Source of the DNA: Pseudomonas sp. HMWF032
GTDB taxonomy: Bacteria; Pseudomonadota; Gammaproteobacteria; Pseudomonadales; Pseudomonadaceae
Assembly (NCBI RefSeq): GCF_003060885.1
Contig: NZ_QAIG01000012.1
Location: 183,885-247,884 of the forward strand
Reading direction: 5' to 3'
DNA length: 64,000 nt
Positions 1 to 8,593 of this stretch are shown one piece after another. The position numbers and the translations under genes were made by a program. How positions within the stretch are numbered: the stretch's first letter is position 1; each line of letters opens with the position of its first letter. The notes beneath the pieces were generated by a model. The model saw nothing but the letters and a program-made list of their open reading frames with translations, was not told the DNA's origin and searched no databases.

Positions 1-314
1 TAGAGCATCGCCAGCATGCCGGTCGGCAAATACTGGTTGGCGTAGATCAGCGCCCCCTGGCCGACCGCAATCAAGGCCAGGCTGCCAATCAGTACGCCGC
101 CCCAGTCACTGCGCTGCATGTGCAGTTGACCGCTGAGCAGTACCCAGGCCAGCGCGAGCAGGCCGGCAATCGAGAAGCGCAGGCTGCCGATGACGAACGG
201 CGGCACTTCCAGTAGGAGAAAGTGGTTGGCCAGGTAGGTGGTGCCCCAGCCGATATAGAGCGTGGCAAAGGCGACAATCAGCAGCAGGCTGCGGGTGCGT
301 GATGGTGTGGACAT
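1..314 (-). CDS. EamA/DMT-family transporter, C-terminal part outside window
   Basis: The N-terminal 104 residues of a multi-pass inner-membrane transporter of the drug/metabolite transporter (EamA) superfamily. The start is the ATG whose complement lies at 312-314, and the frame stays open to the window edge. The visible protein begins MSTPSRTRSLLLIVAF and shows hydrophobic segments at about residues 9-27, 38-60 and 73-92, with the IGWGTTYLA stretch typical of the first EamA helix. The substrate cannot be told; family members export amino acids, metabolites or drugs. It is divergent from gltX, with about 245 bases between the two starts and no clear promoter in them. Family call is fairly safe, function is not. 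Confidence 0.8.
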   Translation of the reverse strand, partial: MSTPSRTRSLLLIVAFATLYIGWGTTYLANHFLLLEVPPFVIGSLRFSIAGLLALAWVLLSGQLHMQRSDWGGVLIGSLALIAVGQGALIYANQYLPTGMLAML

Positions 315-559
315 GGTGATCTGAGTTGGCAAGTCGGCAGGGCAGGTGGCGGGAAAAGCTGCGGGGCCCGCAGTAGAGGGCGCCAGTCTAAGCGCGCTGA
401 CGTTGTTGTCCAGCCTGCTGCGCACTACAGGATAAAGCGTTAGCCCTCGGCGGGCGCGGGCGCAGCTGAAATAGCCGTGCTGGCTGGAGCCGGCGGCTAC
501 CAGCCTGTTAATATCGTGGCCTTGAAAGATTGCCCGTTGCACATTCTCTGAGAGCCGCC

Positions 560-2041
560 ATGACCACCGTTCGTACCCGTATCGCGCCGTCGCCCACTGG
601 TGATCCGCACGTAGGCACCGCCTATATCGCCCTGTTCAACCTGTGCTTTGCCCGTCAGCACGGTGGCGAATTTATCCTGCGTATCGAAGATACCGACCAG
701 GTGCGCTCGACCCGAGAATCGGAACAACAGATTTACGACGCCCTGCGCTGGCTGGGCATCGAGTGGAGTGAAGGCCCTGACGTCGGCGGCCCGCACGGCC
801 CGTATCGGCAGAGCGAGCGTGGACATATCTACCAGAAATACAGCGCCGAGCTGGTGGAGAAGGGCCATGCCTTCCACTGCTTCTGCAGCGCCGAACGCCT
901 GGACAAGGTGCGTGCCGAGCAGATGGAAGCCAAGCAGACGCCACGTTACGACGGCCATTGCATGCACCTGCCTGCTGACGAAGTGCAACAGCGCTTGGCC
1001 GCTGACGAGCCGAATGTGGTGCGCATGAAAGTGCCGACCGAGGGCGTGTGCGTGGTGCCGGACATGCTGCGTGGCGAGGTCGAGATCCCGTGGGATCGCA
1101 TGGACATGCAGGTGCTGATGAAGACCGATGGCCTGCCGACCTACTTCCTGGCCAACGTGGTTGACGATCACCTGATGGGTATCACTCACGTGCTGCGTGG
1201 TGAAGAATGGCTGCCGTCGGCGCCCAAACTCATCCTGCTTTATGAATACTTCGGTTGGGACAAGCCGCAGCTGTGCTACATGCCACTGCTGCGTAACCCG
1301 GACAAGAGCAAGCTGTCCAAGCGTAAGAACCCGACCTCGATCACCTTCTACGAGCGTATGGGCTTTCTGCCGCAGGCCATGCTCAACTACCTCGGCCGCA
1401 TGGGCTGGTCGATGCCGGACGAGCGCGAGAAGTTCAGCCTCGACGAGATGGTCGAGCATTTCGACATCAATCGTGTGTCCCTCGGTGGGCCGATCTTCGA
1501 CCTGGAGAAGCTGTCCTGGCTTAACGGTCAGTGGATGCGTGAATTGAGCGTCGAAGAGTTCGCCGCTGGCGCGCAGAAGTGGGCGTTCAACAGCAAGTAC
1601 CTGATGCAGATCGCCCCGCATGTGCAGGGTCGGGTGGAAACCTTTAGCCAGATCGCACCATTGGCCAGCTTCTTTTTCGCCGGCGGGGTGGCACCGGATG
1701 CCGCGCTGTTCGAGCACAAAAAGCTCTCTGTCGAGCAGGTGCGTCAGCTGATGCAGTTGATCCTGTGGAAGCTTGAAGCGCTGCGTCAGTGGGAAAAAGA
1801 CAAGATCACCGGCTGCATCCAGGCGGTGGTTGAGCACCTGGAACTGAAGCTGCGCGACGCCATGCCGCTGATGTTTGCCGCTGTAACCGGCCAAGCCAGT
1901 TCGGTGTCGGTGCTTGATGCCATGGAGATTCTCGGTCCGGACCTGACGCGCTTCCGCCTGCGTCAGGCCATCGAGCTGCTCGGTGGCGTATCGAAGAAAG
2001 AGAACAAAGAGTGGGAGAAGCTGCTGGCAGCTATTGCCTAA
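560..2041 (+). CDS. gltX: glutamyl-tRNA synthetase
   Basis: Charges tRNA-Glu with glutamate in the cytoplasm (class I aminoacyl-tRNA synthetase). The 493-residue product has the usual length. The HIGH signature is present as HVGT at residues 17-20 within SPTGDPHVGTAY, and the KMSKS loop is KLSKR at residues 251-255. The ATG at 560 is chosen because the protein then begins MTTVRTRIAPSPTGD like its relatives; an upstream TTG at 530 would add ten unrelated residues. Two tRNA-Glu genes lie directly downstream, a pairing known in Pseudomonas. A GC-rich hairpin follows the stop codon. Confidence 0.97.
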   Translation: MTTVRTRIAPSPTGDPHVGTAYIALFNLCFARQHGGEFILRIEDTDQVRSTRESEQQIYDALRWLGIEWSEGPDVGGPHGPYRQSERGHIYQKYSAELVEKGHAFHCFCSAERLDKVRAEQMEAKQTPRYDGHCMHLPADEVQQRLAADEPNVVRMKVPTEGVCVVPDMLRGEVEIPWDRMDMQVLMKTDGLPTYFLANVVDDHLMGITHVLRGEEWLPSAPKLILLYEYFGWDKPQLCYMPLLRNPDKSKLSKRKNPTSITFYERMGFLPQAMLNYLGRMGWSMPDEREKFSLDEMVEHFDINRVSLGGPIFDLEKLSWLNGQWMRELSVEEFAAGAQKWAFNSKYLMQIAPHVQGRVETFSQIAPLASFFFAGGVAPDAALFEHKKLSVEQVRQLMQLILWKLEALRQWEKDKITGCIQAVVEHLELKLRDAMPLMFAAVTGQASSVSVLDAMEILGPDLTRFRLRQAIELLGGVSKKENKEWEKLLAAIA

Positions 2042-2050
2042 GCAGCTGAA

Positions 2051-2091
2051 TACCCCGTCCGGCCGTCGTTTTGGCGCGCCGGGATGGGGTA
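2051..2091 (+). terminator. hairpin after gltX, imperfect terminator
   Basis: A long imperfect stem with TACCCCGTCC on the left and GGGATGGGGTA on the right lies 10 bases after the gltX stop. It has no T-run, so it may act as an mRNA 3' end stabiliser or a Rho-assisted stop rather than a classic terminator. Confidence 0.4.
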
Positions 2092-2139
2092 AGTGGTTGT
2101 TCTGTCAGCATAAAGAATGCTGATGCGGTAAAAATTTTG

Positions 2140-2168
2140 TTGACAGGTGTGGGGCGTACTCTTAACAT
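2140..2168 (+). promoter_or_regulatory. sigma-70 promoter of the tRNA-Ala/Glu array
   Basis: A perfect -35 box TTGACA (2140-2145), a 17-base spacer and a -10 box TAACAT (2163-2168) are followed by the GC-rich discriminator GCGCCCC, typical of stringently controlled stable-RNA promoters. The first tRNA begins 18 bases after the -10 box. Confidence 0.75.
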
Positions 2169-2186
2169 GCGCCCCGTCCTTGAGAT

Positions 2187-2262
<76 letters not shown>

Positions 2263-2325
2263 TCTTCAAAGCCGCAAGGCTTGCCACAATCAGCTCTTGA
2301 AGCTGGTTGTTTGTAGAAGGGTTAC

Positions 2326-2401
2326 GTCCCCTTCGTCTAGTGGCCTAGGACACCGCCCTTTCACGGCGGTAACAGGGGTTCGAGTCCCCTAGGGGACGCC
2401 A
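2326..2401 (+). tRNA. tRNA-Glu (anticodon TTC), copy 1
   Basis: A 76-base cloverleaf with encoded CCA. The acceptor arm is GTCCCCT/AGGGGAC, the anticodon arm CCGCC-CTTTCAC-GGCGG gives anticodon TTC, and the T-loop is GGTTCGAGTCC. It is the substrate of the adjacent gltX product. Confidence 0.97.
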
Positions 2402-2452
2402 GTTTCAAAAAGCAGCGCCGGTTTGGGCTGTGAGCCGAGAGGCGATAAATCT

Positions 2453-2528
<76 letters not shown>

Positions 2529-2592
2529 ATTTTGCAGTAGTTACAACTGCCACGGGGCCAGCGTAAAGCTGGCCTTGTTCTTCGAAGGTTTC

Positions 2593-2668
2593 GTCCCCTT
2601 CGTCTAGTGGCCTAGGACACCGCCCTTTCACGGCGGTAACAGGGGTTCGAGTCCCCTAGGGGACGCCA
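2593..2668 (+). tRNA. tRNA-Glu (anticodon TTC), copy 2
   Basis: Same sequence as the first tRNA-Glu over all 76 bases. It is the last gene of the array and is followed 25 bases later by a terminator. Confidence 0.97.
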
Positions 2669-2692
2669 TTTTTACCCGCTCTGCGGGACTTT

Positions 2693-2728
2693 AAGGGTCA
2701 TTCATTACTGAATGGCCCTTTTGTTTTT
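2693..2728 (+). terminator. rho-independent terminator of the tRNA array
   Basis: Stem AAGGGTCATTCA / TGAATGGCCCTT, with one G-T pair and loop TTAC, is followed by TTGTTTTT. It ends the tRNA transcript. Confidence 0.9.
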
Positions 2729-2802
2729 CAGCCGCTGAAAATTATCTGCGCAGTGGGCGCGGGATTGATGCCCGCAACTTTTGCGGTTCTTTCTGTGGTG
2801 GG

Positions 2803-4662
2803 TCAACCCTCTTCCGGTTTTTCCGGCTGGTAGCTTTCCACGCGGTTGCGGCCATTTGCCTTGGCGCGATAGAGCGCCTTGTCGGCGTTTCTAAGCAATT
2901 GTTCGCGGTCGCAATCAGCCTCGGGCGTGAGCGCATACACGCCAATGCTCAAGCTGAGTTCAACGTTAAGGTCCTGATGGACACAGGGGTGGCTGGCCAC
3001 GTCTTCACGTAGTTCCTCGGCAAGATCAATGGCTCCGTCAGTCGTCGTATCACAGAGCACTGCAGCAAATTCTTCTCCACCAAAACGGACCAGCAGGTCA
3101 TTACGGCGCATGCGCTGCAGCATGCGTTGCGCGGCATGTTGCAGGCAGGCATCACCGACCAGATGGCCGTAGGCGTCATTGACCCTCTTGAAGTGGTCCA
3201 GATCCATCATCAGCACTGCTAGCGGCTGCTGGCTGCGTTTGGCCTGTGCCAGCATGCGTTCAAGTTCTTCATTCAACACCTGTCGATTGAAAAGGCCGGT
3301 CAGGTTGTCATGCCGGCTCAGTTCAGCCAGTTGTTGGTTGGCCATGGAGAGTTCCTGCAGGGCTTGTTGCAGCGATGCAGTGCGTTCCTTTACACGTGCC
3401 TCCAGCCCTCCGTTGATCTGTTGTTGCAGCTCAAGGCTCTTGGCTTGTTCCTGGCGTAGTTGATGTGCGTTGGCCAGCAGTTTGGCTTGGGCGACTTTCT
3501 CGGCACGTTGGATCAGTCGTATGCGTAAGCCGAGGGCGATTGAGAAAATCACCAGTTCAAGCAGGCTGCCGATCTGCTGGGCATGCAGGGTGAGCAGGGA
3601 GTTGGCGATAAGGCCGGTACCGCTGATGACGCTGAACAGGCTGGCGATGATCAGCATCGACCAGCCCAGTGCAAAGAGCTTGGCGGGTGGGTAACCGTCA
3701 CGCCAGCGCAGTGTCGTGAAAATCCCGCCGAATACGGCGCAAGCGAGCAGCAGCGCAAAACTGCCGATGAGGGCCACGCTATAGGGGCCCGAGAGTGCCA
3801 GCAGCATGACCAGCAGGCTGGCGCCGAGCAGTAGGCGGCAGATCCAGGTATAGGCGTGATGCCTACTCTTCAGGTCAAGTACACCATGGGTGAACAGAAT
3901 GCCGAAGAAGGTGGCCAGTGCCGAACTGAATGGAAAACTGCGCTGATGCCAGGCCAGCGACTCTGGCCATAGCCATTGCAGGGCAAAGCCCAGCTGGATG
4001 AACTGATACAGACTGAAGCTGGCGACAAACAGGCTGTACCACAGGTAGTTGCGGTCATGGGTGATGATGAAGATCGACAGGTTATAGATGATCATCACCA
4101 GCAGAGCGCCGAAGAACAGCCCTTGCAGCAGCAACATGCGCTGCTCGTGATGGTTGAATGCTTCAGCACTCATCAAACTGGCGCTGAGGTTGGCTGAACC
4201 ATCGGTTTGCATGCGCAGAAACAGTTGCCGTTCCTCACCGGCGTTCAGGCTAAAGGGCAACGCCAGCTGCCGGTGATTAATCCAGCGTTGATGAAAAGGC
4301 CGTTGGTCTCCAGCTTCGTACACCCGTTCACCATCCAGCCCATAAGCGTCCAGGGTATCGAGTAGTGGATTGCCGATTAGCAAGATCCAGTTGATTGGCG
4401 TGTCGGATGGATTGTGCAGGTTCAGGCGCAGCCAGTAAGCATGCTTGCTGTAGCCAAAGCTGGCGTCGCGGCGAGCCACTGGTTGCCAGGCGGTCGCCGG
4501 TAGCTGGCGCACGCTGTGGATGTCTGCCTGGCCCAGGGGGTCAGCCCAGACGTGCATGGCCGGGCCAGGCAGGATCGGCGTTTCGCTGGCCTGCAATGGC
4601 AAGGTGGCGGCGTGTCCCAATGTGGGCAGTAACAGCAGTAGTAGGCGCAGTAACGCAGTCAA
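2803..4662 (-). CDS. 7TMR-DISM sensor diguanylate cyclase
   Basis: Makes cyclic di-GMP from two GTP at the inner membrane in response to an unknown periplasmic signal. The product has about 619 residues: a signal-like first helix, a periplasmic 7TMR-DISM extracellular type 2 domain (about 30-165), seven membrane helices (about 180-390), a coiled coil (about 400-450) and a C-terminal GGDEF domain. The active site is GGEEF near residue 526. Five residues before it stands RRND, which fits the RxxD product-inhibition site. I chose a TTG start at 4660-4662 because GGAAAG lies six bases upstream and the protein then starts at its signal peptide (TALLRLLLLLLPTLGHA). The frame is open as far as 4806 but that would run into pgl. 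Divergent from pgl. Confidence 0.88.
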   Translation of the reverse strand: MTALLRLLLLLLPTLGHAATLPLQASETPILPGPAMHVWADPLGQADIHSVRQLPATAWQPVARRDASFGYSKHAYWLRLNLHNPSDTPINWILLIGNPLLDTLDAYGLDGERVYEAGDQRPFHQRWINHRQLALPFSLNAGEERQLFLRMQTDGSANLSASLMSAEAFNHHEQRMLLLQGLFFGALLVMIIYNLSIFIITHDRNYLWYSLFVASFSLYQFIQLGFALQWLWPESLAWHQRSFPFSSALATFFGILFTHGVLDLKSRHHAYTWICRLLLGASLLVMLLALSGPYSVALIGSFALLLACAVFGGIFTTLRWRDGYPPAKLFALGWSMLIIASLFSVISGTGLIANSLLTLHAQQIGSLLELVIFSIALGLRIRLIQRAEKVAQAKLLANAHQLRQEQAKSLELQQQINGGLEARVKERTASLQQALQELSMANQQLAELSRHDNLTGLFNRQVLNEELERMLAQAKRSQQPLAVLMMDLDHFKRVNDAYGHLVGDACLQHAAQRMLQRMRRNDLLVRFGGEEFAAVLCDTTTDGAIDLAEELREDVASHPCVHQDLNVELSLSIGVYALTPEADCDREQLLRNADKALYRAKANGRNRVESYQPEKPEEG

Positions 4663-4755
4663 AACAGGCTTTCCGTGGCAAGGTGTTAGCAGGTTCAGCA
4701 ACGCTGCATTATTGCTCGGCCTTATGACATACCGATAGCTTAGCCGGGGTTGCTT

Positions 4756-5436
4756 ATGAGCCAAAATTTGCTGTATTGCCACGCTCAGCGCGATGCTTGC
4801 CTGCATGCGCTGGCCGCTGATCTGTTGGCGCAGATTCAGGCCACGCTAGCGCAGCAGCCCCGTGTTGGGATGATCCTGCCCGGCGGCAGTAGCCCGCAGG
4901 CTCTGTTGCCCTTGCTGGCGCAGCAGCTGGGCAGTCAGTGCATTCACCTTAGCCCCAGTGATGAGCGCTGGGTGCCGGCGCAGGCGGCCGAGAGTAACTG
5001 GCAGTTGTTACGGCAAGGGTTACCGCAGGCCAATTGTCTGGATCCGCGCCAGGGCGCGACACTGGAGCTATCCGCATTGAGCTGGGGCGAACAGTTGGCG
5101 CAGTGGCTGCCGTTTGGCGCAGTGCTGCTGGGTATGGGGGAAGACGGCCATATCGCCTCGCTGTTTCCCGGCATGCCTGGCCTGGCTGGCGCGCTCGATC
5201 CGCAAGCCGAGCCTGCAGCTTTGCCGGCCCTGGCGCCGCAAGAGCCGCGTGAGCGGTTGTCGCTGAACCTGGCGATGCTGCAGCGTGGCCAGTGGCTCGG
5301 TTTGCTAGCGTTCGGCGAGCGCAAGCGCGAGCTGATTGATGCCGTGCTGGCCGATCAATCTTCGGCTCGAGAGTTGCCACTGTATGCCTGGCTGCAGCGC
5401 AGTCCGTTGCCAGTACATATCTACTGGGCACCCTGA
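4756..5436 (+). CDS. pgl: 6-phosphogluconolactonase
   Basis: Hydrolyses 6-phosphogluconolactone to 6-phosphogluconate in the cytoplasm, feeding the Entner-Doudoroff enzymes encoded next door. The 226-residue product has the family length and the motifs GGSSPQALLPLL, SPSDERWVP and MGEDGHIASLFP that form the sugar-phosphate site. The ATG at 4756 is preceded by GGGG; a TTG six bases earlier is less likely. zwf and hexR, which usually stand beside pgl in Pseudomonas, are not present in this window. Followed after 98 bases by edd. Confidence 0.93.
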   Translation: MSQNLLYCHAQRDACLHALAADLLAQIQATLAQQPRVGMILPGGSSPQALLPLLAQQLGSQCIHLSPSDERWVPAQAAESNWQLLRQGLPQANCLDPRQGATLELSALSWGEQLAQWLPFGAVLLGMGEDGHIASLFPGMPGLAGALDPQAEPAALPALAPQEPRERLSLNLAMLQRGQWLGLLAFGERKRELIDAVLADQSSARELPLYAWLQRSPLPVHIYWAP

Positions 5437-5534
5437 GAGCATGTTGAGGTCTGCTGCATATAGGCCGGCTGCGTTAAAACAGGCGCTAAGCCGTTACACT
5501 GCAGGCCTGTACCTCGCCGAGAAAGGGAGTAGCC

Positions 5535-7346
5535 ATGTTGCATCCGGTTGTTGAGCAGGTGACCGCAGCACTGGAAAAGCGTTCTGCCAAACGCCGGGAG
5601 CGCTATTTACAGCGCTTGACCCAGGCGGCCGCGCGGGCCGCACATCAGACCCTGGGTTGCTCCAACCTGGCCCATGCCCTGGCTGCCCAGCCTGATGACG
5701 TGCGCCTGATCATGAAGCAGGGTGGTTCACCGCATGTGGCGATCATTTCCAGCTACAACGACCTGCTTTCGGCCCATGCGCCGCTCAGGGACTATCCCGA
5801 ACGTCTGAAAGTGGCGCTGGCCAAGGCCGGTGCAACCTCGCAGTTCGCGGCTGGGGTGCCGGCCATGTGCGATGGCATTACCCAGGGCGAAGGCGGCATG
5901 CAGCTGTCACTGTTCTCCCGCGACCTGATTGCTCAGGCTGCTGCCATCGGCTTGACCCACGGTATTTTCGATGGCGCGCTGTATTTGGGGGTGTGCGACA
6001 AGATCGTCCCCGGCCTGCTGATCGGCGCGCTGCATTTCGGTCATCTGCCGGCCGTATTCGTGCCGGCCGGGCCCATGCAGTCGGGGCTGCCGAACAAGGA
6101 AAAAGCCGCCGTCCGCCAGCGCTACGCCCGTGGCGAGGCCAGTCGTGATGAGCTGCTGGCCGCCGAGCTGGCTGCCTACCACCAGGCGGGCACTTGCACC
6201 TTCTACGGCACGGCCAATACCAATCAACTGCTGATGGAAGCCATGGGCCTGCACGTGCCGGGCAGCGCCTTTGTCCATCCCTACACGCCGCTGCGCGATG
6301 CCATGACTGATGAGGCTGCGCGTCTTGTCGCACACAACAGCCGCCAGGGCGAGCGCTATCTGCCGGTCGGCCAGCAGATTGATGCGCGGGTGCTGATCAA
6401 CGCGGTAGTGGCCTTGCTCGCCAGCGGCGGCTCGACGAACCATACCCTGCACCTGCCGGCCATTGCCCGAGCGGCGGGTTTTGAACTGAGCTGGGATGAT
6501 TTCGCCGCGTTGTCCAAGGTGGTGCCGCTGTTGGCGCGGGTGTATCCGAATGGCGCGGCGGACGTGAATCAGTTTCAGGCCGCCGGTGGGCCGGCCTGGT
6601 TGCTGCGTGAGCTCCTCGGTGCTGGCTTGTTGCATGACGATGTTGCCACCGCTGCCGGGCATGGCTTGCGTGCCTATACCCGCGAGCCCTGGCTGGAGGG
6701 TGATCGTCTGGTCTGGCGCGAGCTGCCGGCGCAAAGCCCGGCTCCGGATATTGTCCGGCACGTGGCCGAGCCGTTTGCCGAGGAGGGCGGGCTGGTATTG
6801 CTGGCGGGTAACCTGGGACGCGCCATTCTAAAAACCTCGGCGGTGAATCCGGCGTTCTGGCACATTCGCGCCCAGGCGCGCATCTTCGATTCGGAAGCGG
6901 CTGTGCAGGCGGCCTACAGTGCCGGCGAGCTGCAAGGTGACCTGGTGCTGGTGGTGCGCTTCCAAGGCCCACAAGCCAATGGTATGCCCGAACTGCACAA
7001 GTTGATGCCGCTGCTGGCCAATCTGCAGCAAGCCGGCCAGCGCGTCGCGCTGATTACCGATGGGCGGATGTCCGGGGCTTCGGGGCAGGTTTCCACCGCC
7101 TTGCATGTAACCCCGGAAGCCGCTGCCGGCGGCCCCTTGGCGCGGTTGCAGGACGGTGACTGGCTGGTGCTGGATGCGCAAAACGGATTGCTACAGGTCG
7201 AACTGAGCGAGCAACAACTGGCCGCACGGCCATTGGCGTCTGCCAGTGCCGAGCTTGAACTGGGGTATGGTCTGGAAATGTTCGCCGCGCAGCGCCGCCT
7301 GGTCGGCTCGGCTGAGCAGGGCGCCAGCAGCCTGTTTGAAGACTGA
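5535..7346 (+). CDS. edd: phosphogluconate dehydratase (Entner-Doudoroff)
   Basis: Converts 6-phosphogluconate to 2-keto-3-deoxy-6-phosphogluconate, the first committed Entner-Doudoroff step, as an iron-sulfur dehydratase of the IlvD/Edd family. The 603 residues match the usual length. Typical stretches are AMCDGITQGEGGMQLSLFSR, GVCDKIVPGLLIGAL and GTCTFYGTANTNQ, which carry the cluster cysteines and metal ligands, and DGRMSGASG near the C-terminus. ATG at 5535 follows the ribosome site AAAGGGAG. A TACACT -10-like box lies about 40 bases upstream, but I could not find a convincing HexR operator. eda follows 35 bases after the stop, probably in the same transcript. Confidence 0.96.
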   Translation: MLHPVVEQVTAALEKRSAKRRERYLQRLTQAAARAAHQTLGCSNLAHALAAQPDDVRLIMKQGGSPHVAIISSYNDLLSAHAPLRDYPERLKVALAKAGATSQFAAGVPAMCDGITQGEGGMQLSLFSRDLIAQAAAIGLTHGIFDGALYLGVCDKIVPGLLIGALHFGHLPAVFVPAGPMQSGLPNKEKAAVRQRYARGEASRDELLAAELAAYHQAGTCTFYGTANTNQLLMEAMGLHVPGSAFVHPYTPLRDAMTDEAARLVAHNSRQGERYLPVGQQIDARVLINAVVALLASGGSTNHTLHLPAIARAAGFELSWDDFAALSKVVPLLARVYPNGAADVNQFQAAGGPAWLLRELLGAGLLHDDVATAAGHGLRAYTREPWLEGDRLVWRELPAQSPAPDIVRHVAEPFAEEGGLVLLAGNLGRAILKTSAVNPAFWHIRAQARIFDSEAAVQAAYSAGELQGDLVLVVRFQGPQANGMPELHKLMPLLANLQQAGQRVALITDGRMSGASGQVSTALHVTPEAAAGGPLARLQDGDWLVLDAQNGLLQVELSEQQLAARPLASASAELELGYGLEMFAAQRRLVGSAEQGASSLFED

Positions 7347-7381
7347 ACGCGACGATTGAATTTGAGAGCGGGGAGCAAGGC

Positions 7382-8032
7382 ATGAGCCTGACGATGGATG
7401 TGGTGCTGCAACAGGCCCGCCCGGTATTGCCGGTGTTGGTGATCGACGATATCAGCCTGGCGCTGGACCTGGCCCGCGCGCTGCACACCGGCGGCATTCG
7501 TGTGCTGGAAGTGACCCTGCGCACCCCCGGCGCGCTGGATGCGCTGGCGGCGATGCGCAAGGAGTTGCCGGATCTGCTGGTGGGCGCCGGCACCCTGATT
7601 CATGCCGAACAGTTTAGCGAGGCCCGCGACGCCGGCGCGCAATTCGCCGTCAGCCCGGGTTGCACCGAGCGCCTGGCCGCTGCGGCGGAAGACTCCGGCC
7701 TACCTTATTTGCCGGGGGTGATGACGCCGTCCGAGGTGCTGCTGGCACTGGAATACGGCTACCGCTCGCTCAAGCTGTTTCCGGCCGATGGCGCCACCAG
7801 CATCAAGATGCTCAAGAGCTTCAAAGGCCCGTTTACCGGTATTCGCTTCTGCCCAACCGGCGGGGTAACCCCGGATAACCTGTTGGGCTTCCTGCGCTTG
7901 CCCAACGTGGCCTGTGTCGGCGGCACCTGGATCGCGCCAAGTAACCTGGTGCGCGCACGTGCCTGGGATCAGATCACCCAGTTGGCCGCCGAGGCGCGCG
8001 CCTTGGCCGGTAGCTTGGAGCAGTCGACATGA
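7382..8032 (+). CDS. eda: KDPG aldolase (Entner-Doudoroff)
   Basis: Splits 2-keto-3-deoxy-6-phosphogluconate into pyruvate and glyceraldehyde-3-phosphate. The 216-residue protein is a class I aldolase. Glu in GIRVLEVTLRTPGAL and the Schiff-base Lys in YRSLKLFPA are both present, as is the phosphate-binding CPTGGVTPDN loop. The start ATG follows GGGAGCAAGGC. The stop codon overlaps the start of the next gene in an ATGA, so the thioesterase gene is translationally coupled. The edd-eda pair completes the pathway. Confidence 0.96.
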   Translation: MSLTMDVVLQQARPVLPVLVIDDISLALDLARALHTGGIRVLEVTLRTPGALDALAAMRKELPDLLVGAGTLIHAEQFSEARDAGAQFAVSPGCTERLAAAAEDSGLPYLPGVMTPSEVLLALEYGYRSLKLFPADGATSIKMLKSFKGPFTGIRFCPTGGVTPDNLLGFLRLPNVACVGGTWIAPSNLVRARAWDQITQLAAEARALAGSLEQST

Positions 8033-8478
8033 GTTGGGAACTGAGCAATCCCTTTGTCATTGATATTCAGGTGACGGCCGAGGACATCGACGGCCTTGGC
8101 CATGCCAATAATGCGGTCTATGTCAGCTGGTTGGAGCGCTGCGCCTGGCGCCATTCGCAGTTTCTGGGGCTGGACCTGGCTGAGTATCGCCGCCTCGACC
8201 GCGCCATGGCGGTGCTGCGCCATGAGATCGACTACCTGGCCAGCGCCTACGAAGACCAGCAGCTGCAGATGGCCACCTGGATTGTCGAGTCCGACCAGCG
8301 CTTGAAGATGGACCGGCGCTTCCAGTTGATTCGTCCGGAAGACGGCGTGACCCTGTTGCGGGCGAAAACCACTTTTGTCTGCATCGAACTGTCCAGCGGT
8401 AAGCCCAAGCGCATGCCGCCAGAGTTTGTTGAGGGTTATGGCGCGGCCTTGCAGCCACCTTTTCCCATGGAGCTGTGA
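8029..8478 (+). CDS. acyl-CoA thioesterase, hotdog fold (4HBT/YbgC type)
   Basis: A 149-residue single-domain hotdog thioesterase that probably hydrolyses an acyl-CoA or acyl-ACP thioester. The 4HBT signature is seen as DIDGLGHANNAVYVSWLE with the conserved Asn-Asn-Tyr region, at residues about 21-38. The start overlaps the eda stop (ATGA). The substrate cannot be deduced; the link to eda is positional only. A strong terminator follows. Confidence 0.8.
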   Translation: MSWELSNPFVIDIQVTAEDIDGLGHANNAVYVSWLERCAWRHSQFLGLDLAEYRRLDRAMAVLRHEIDYLASAYEDQQLQMATWIVESDQRLKMDRRFQLIRPEDGVTLLRAKTTFVCIELSSGKPKRMPPEFVEGYGAALQPPFPMEL

Positions 8479-8515
8479 TGCACCGTTGGGCTAATGCCTG
8501 AGCGTTTCACCACCC

Positions 8516-8541
8516 CGCCGCGTACACTACGCGGCGTTTTT
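8516..8541 (+). terminator. rho-independent terminator after the pgl-edd-eda-thioesterase genes
   Basis: Perfect nine-base stem CGCCGCGTA / TACGCGGCG with loop CAC and then TTTTT. It separates the sugar catabolism genes from dusC. Confidence 0.92.
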
Positions 8542-8593
8542 CTTCCTGCGGCCTTTAGCTTACGCGCGGCACAGCATCTTCAAGAGACTGCCT

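Noticed and set aside
497..1894. Long minus-strand open frame of 465 codons opposite gltX
   Set aside because: It is the shadow of gltX in a high-GC genome: rich in His, Gln, Leu and Val, no motifs, no ribosome site, and gltX is certain.
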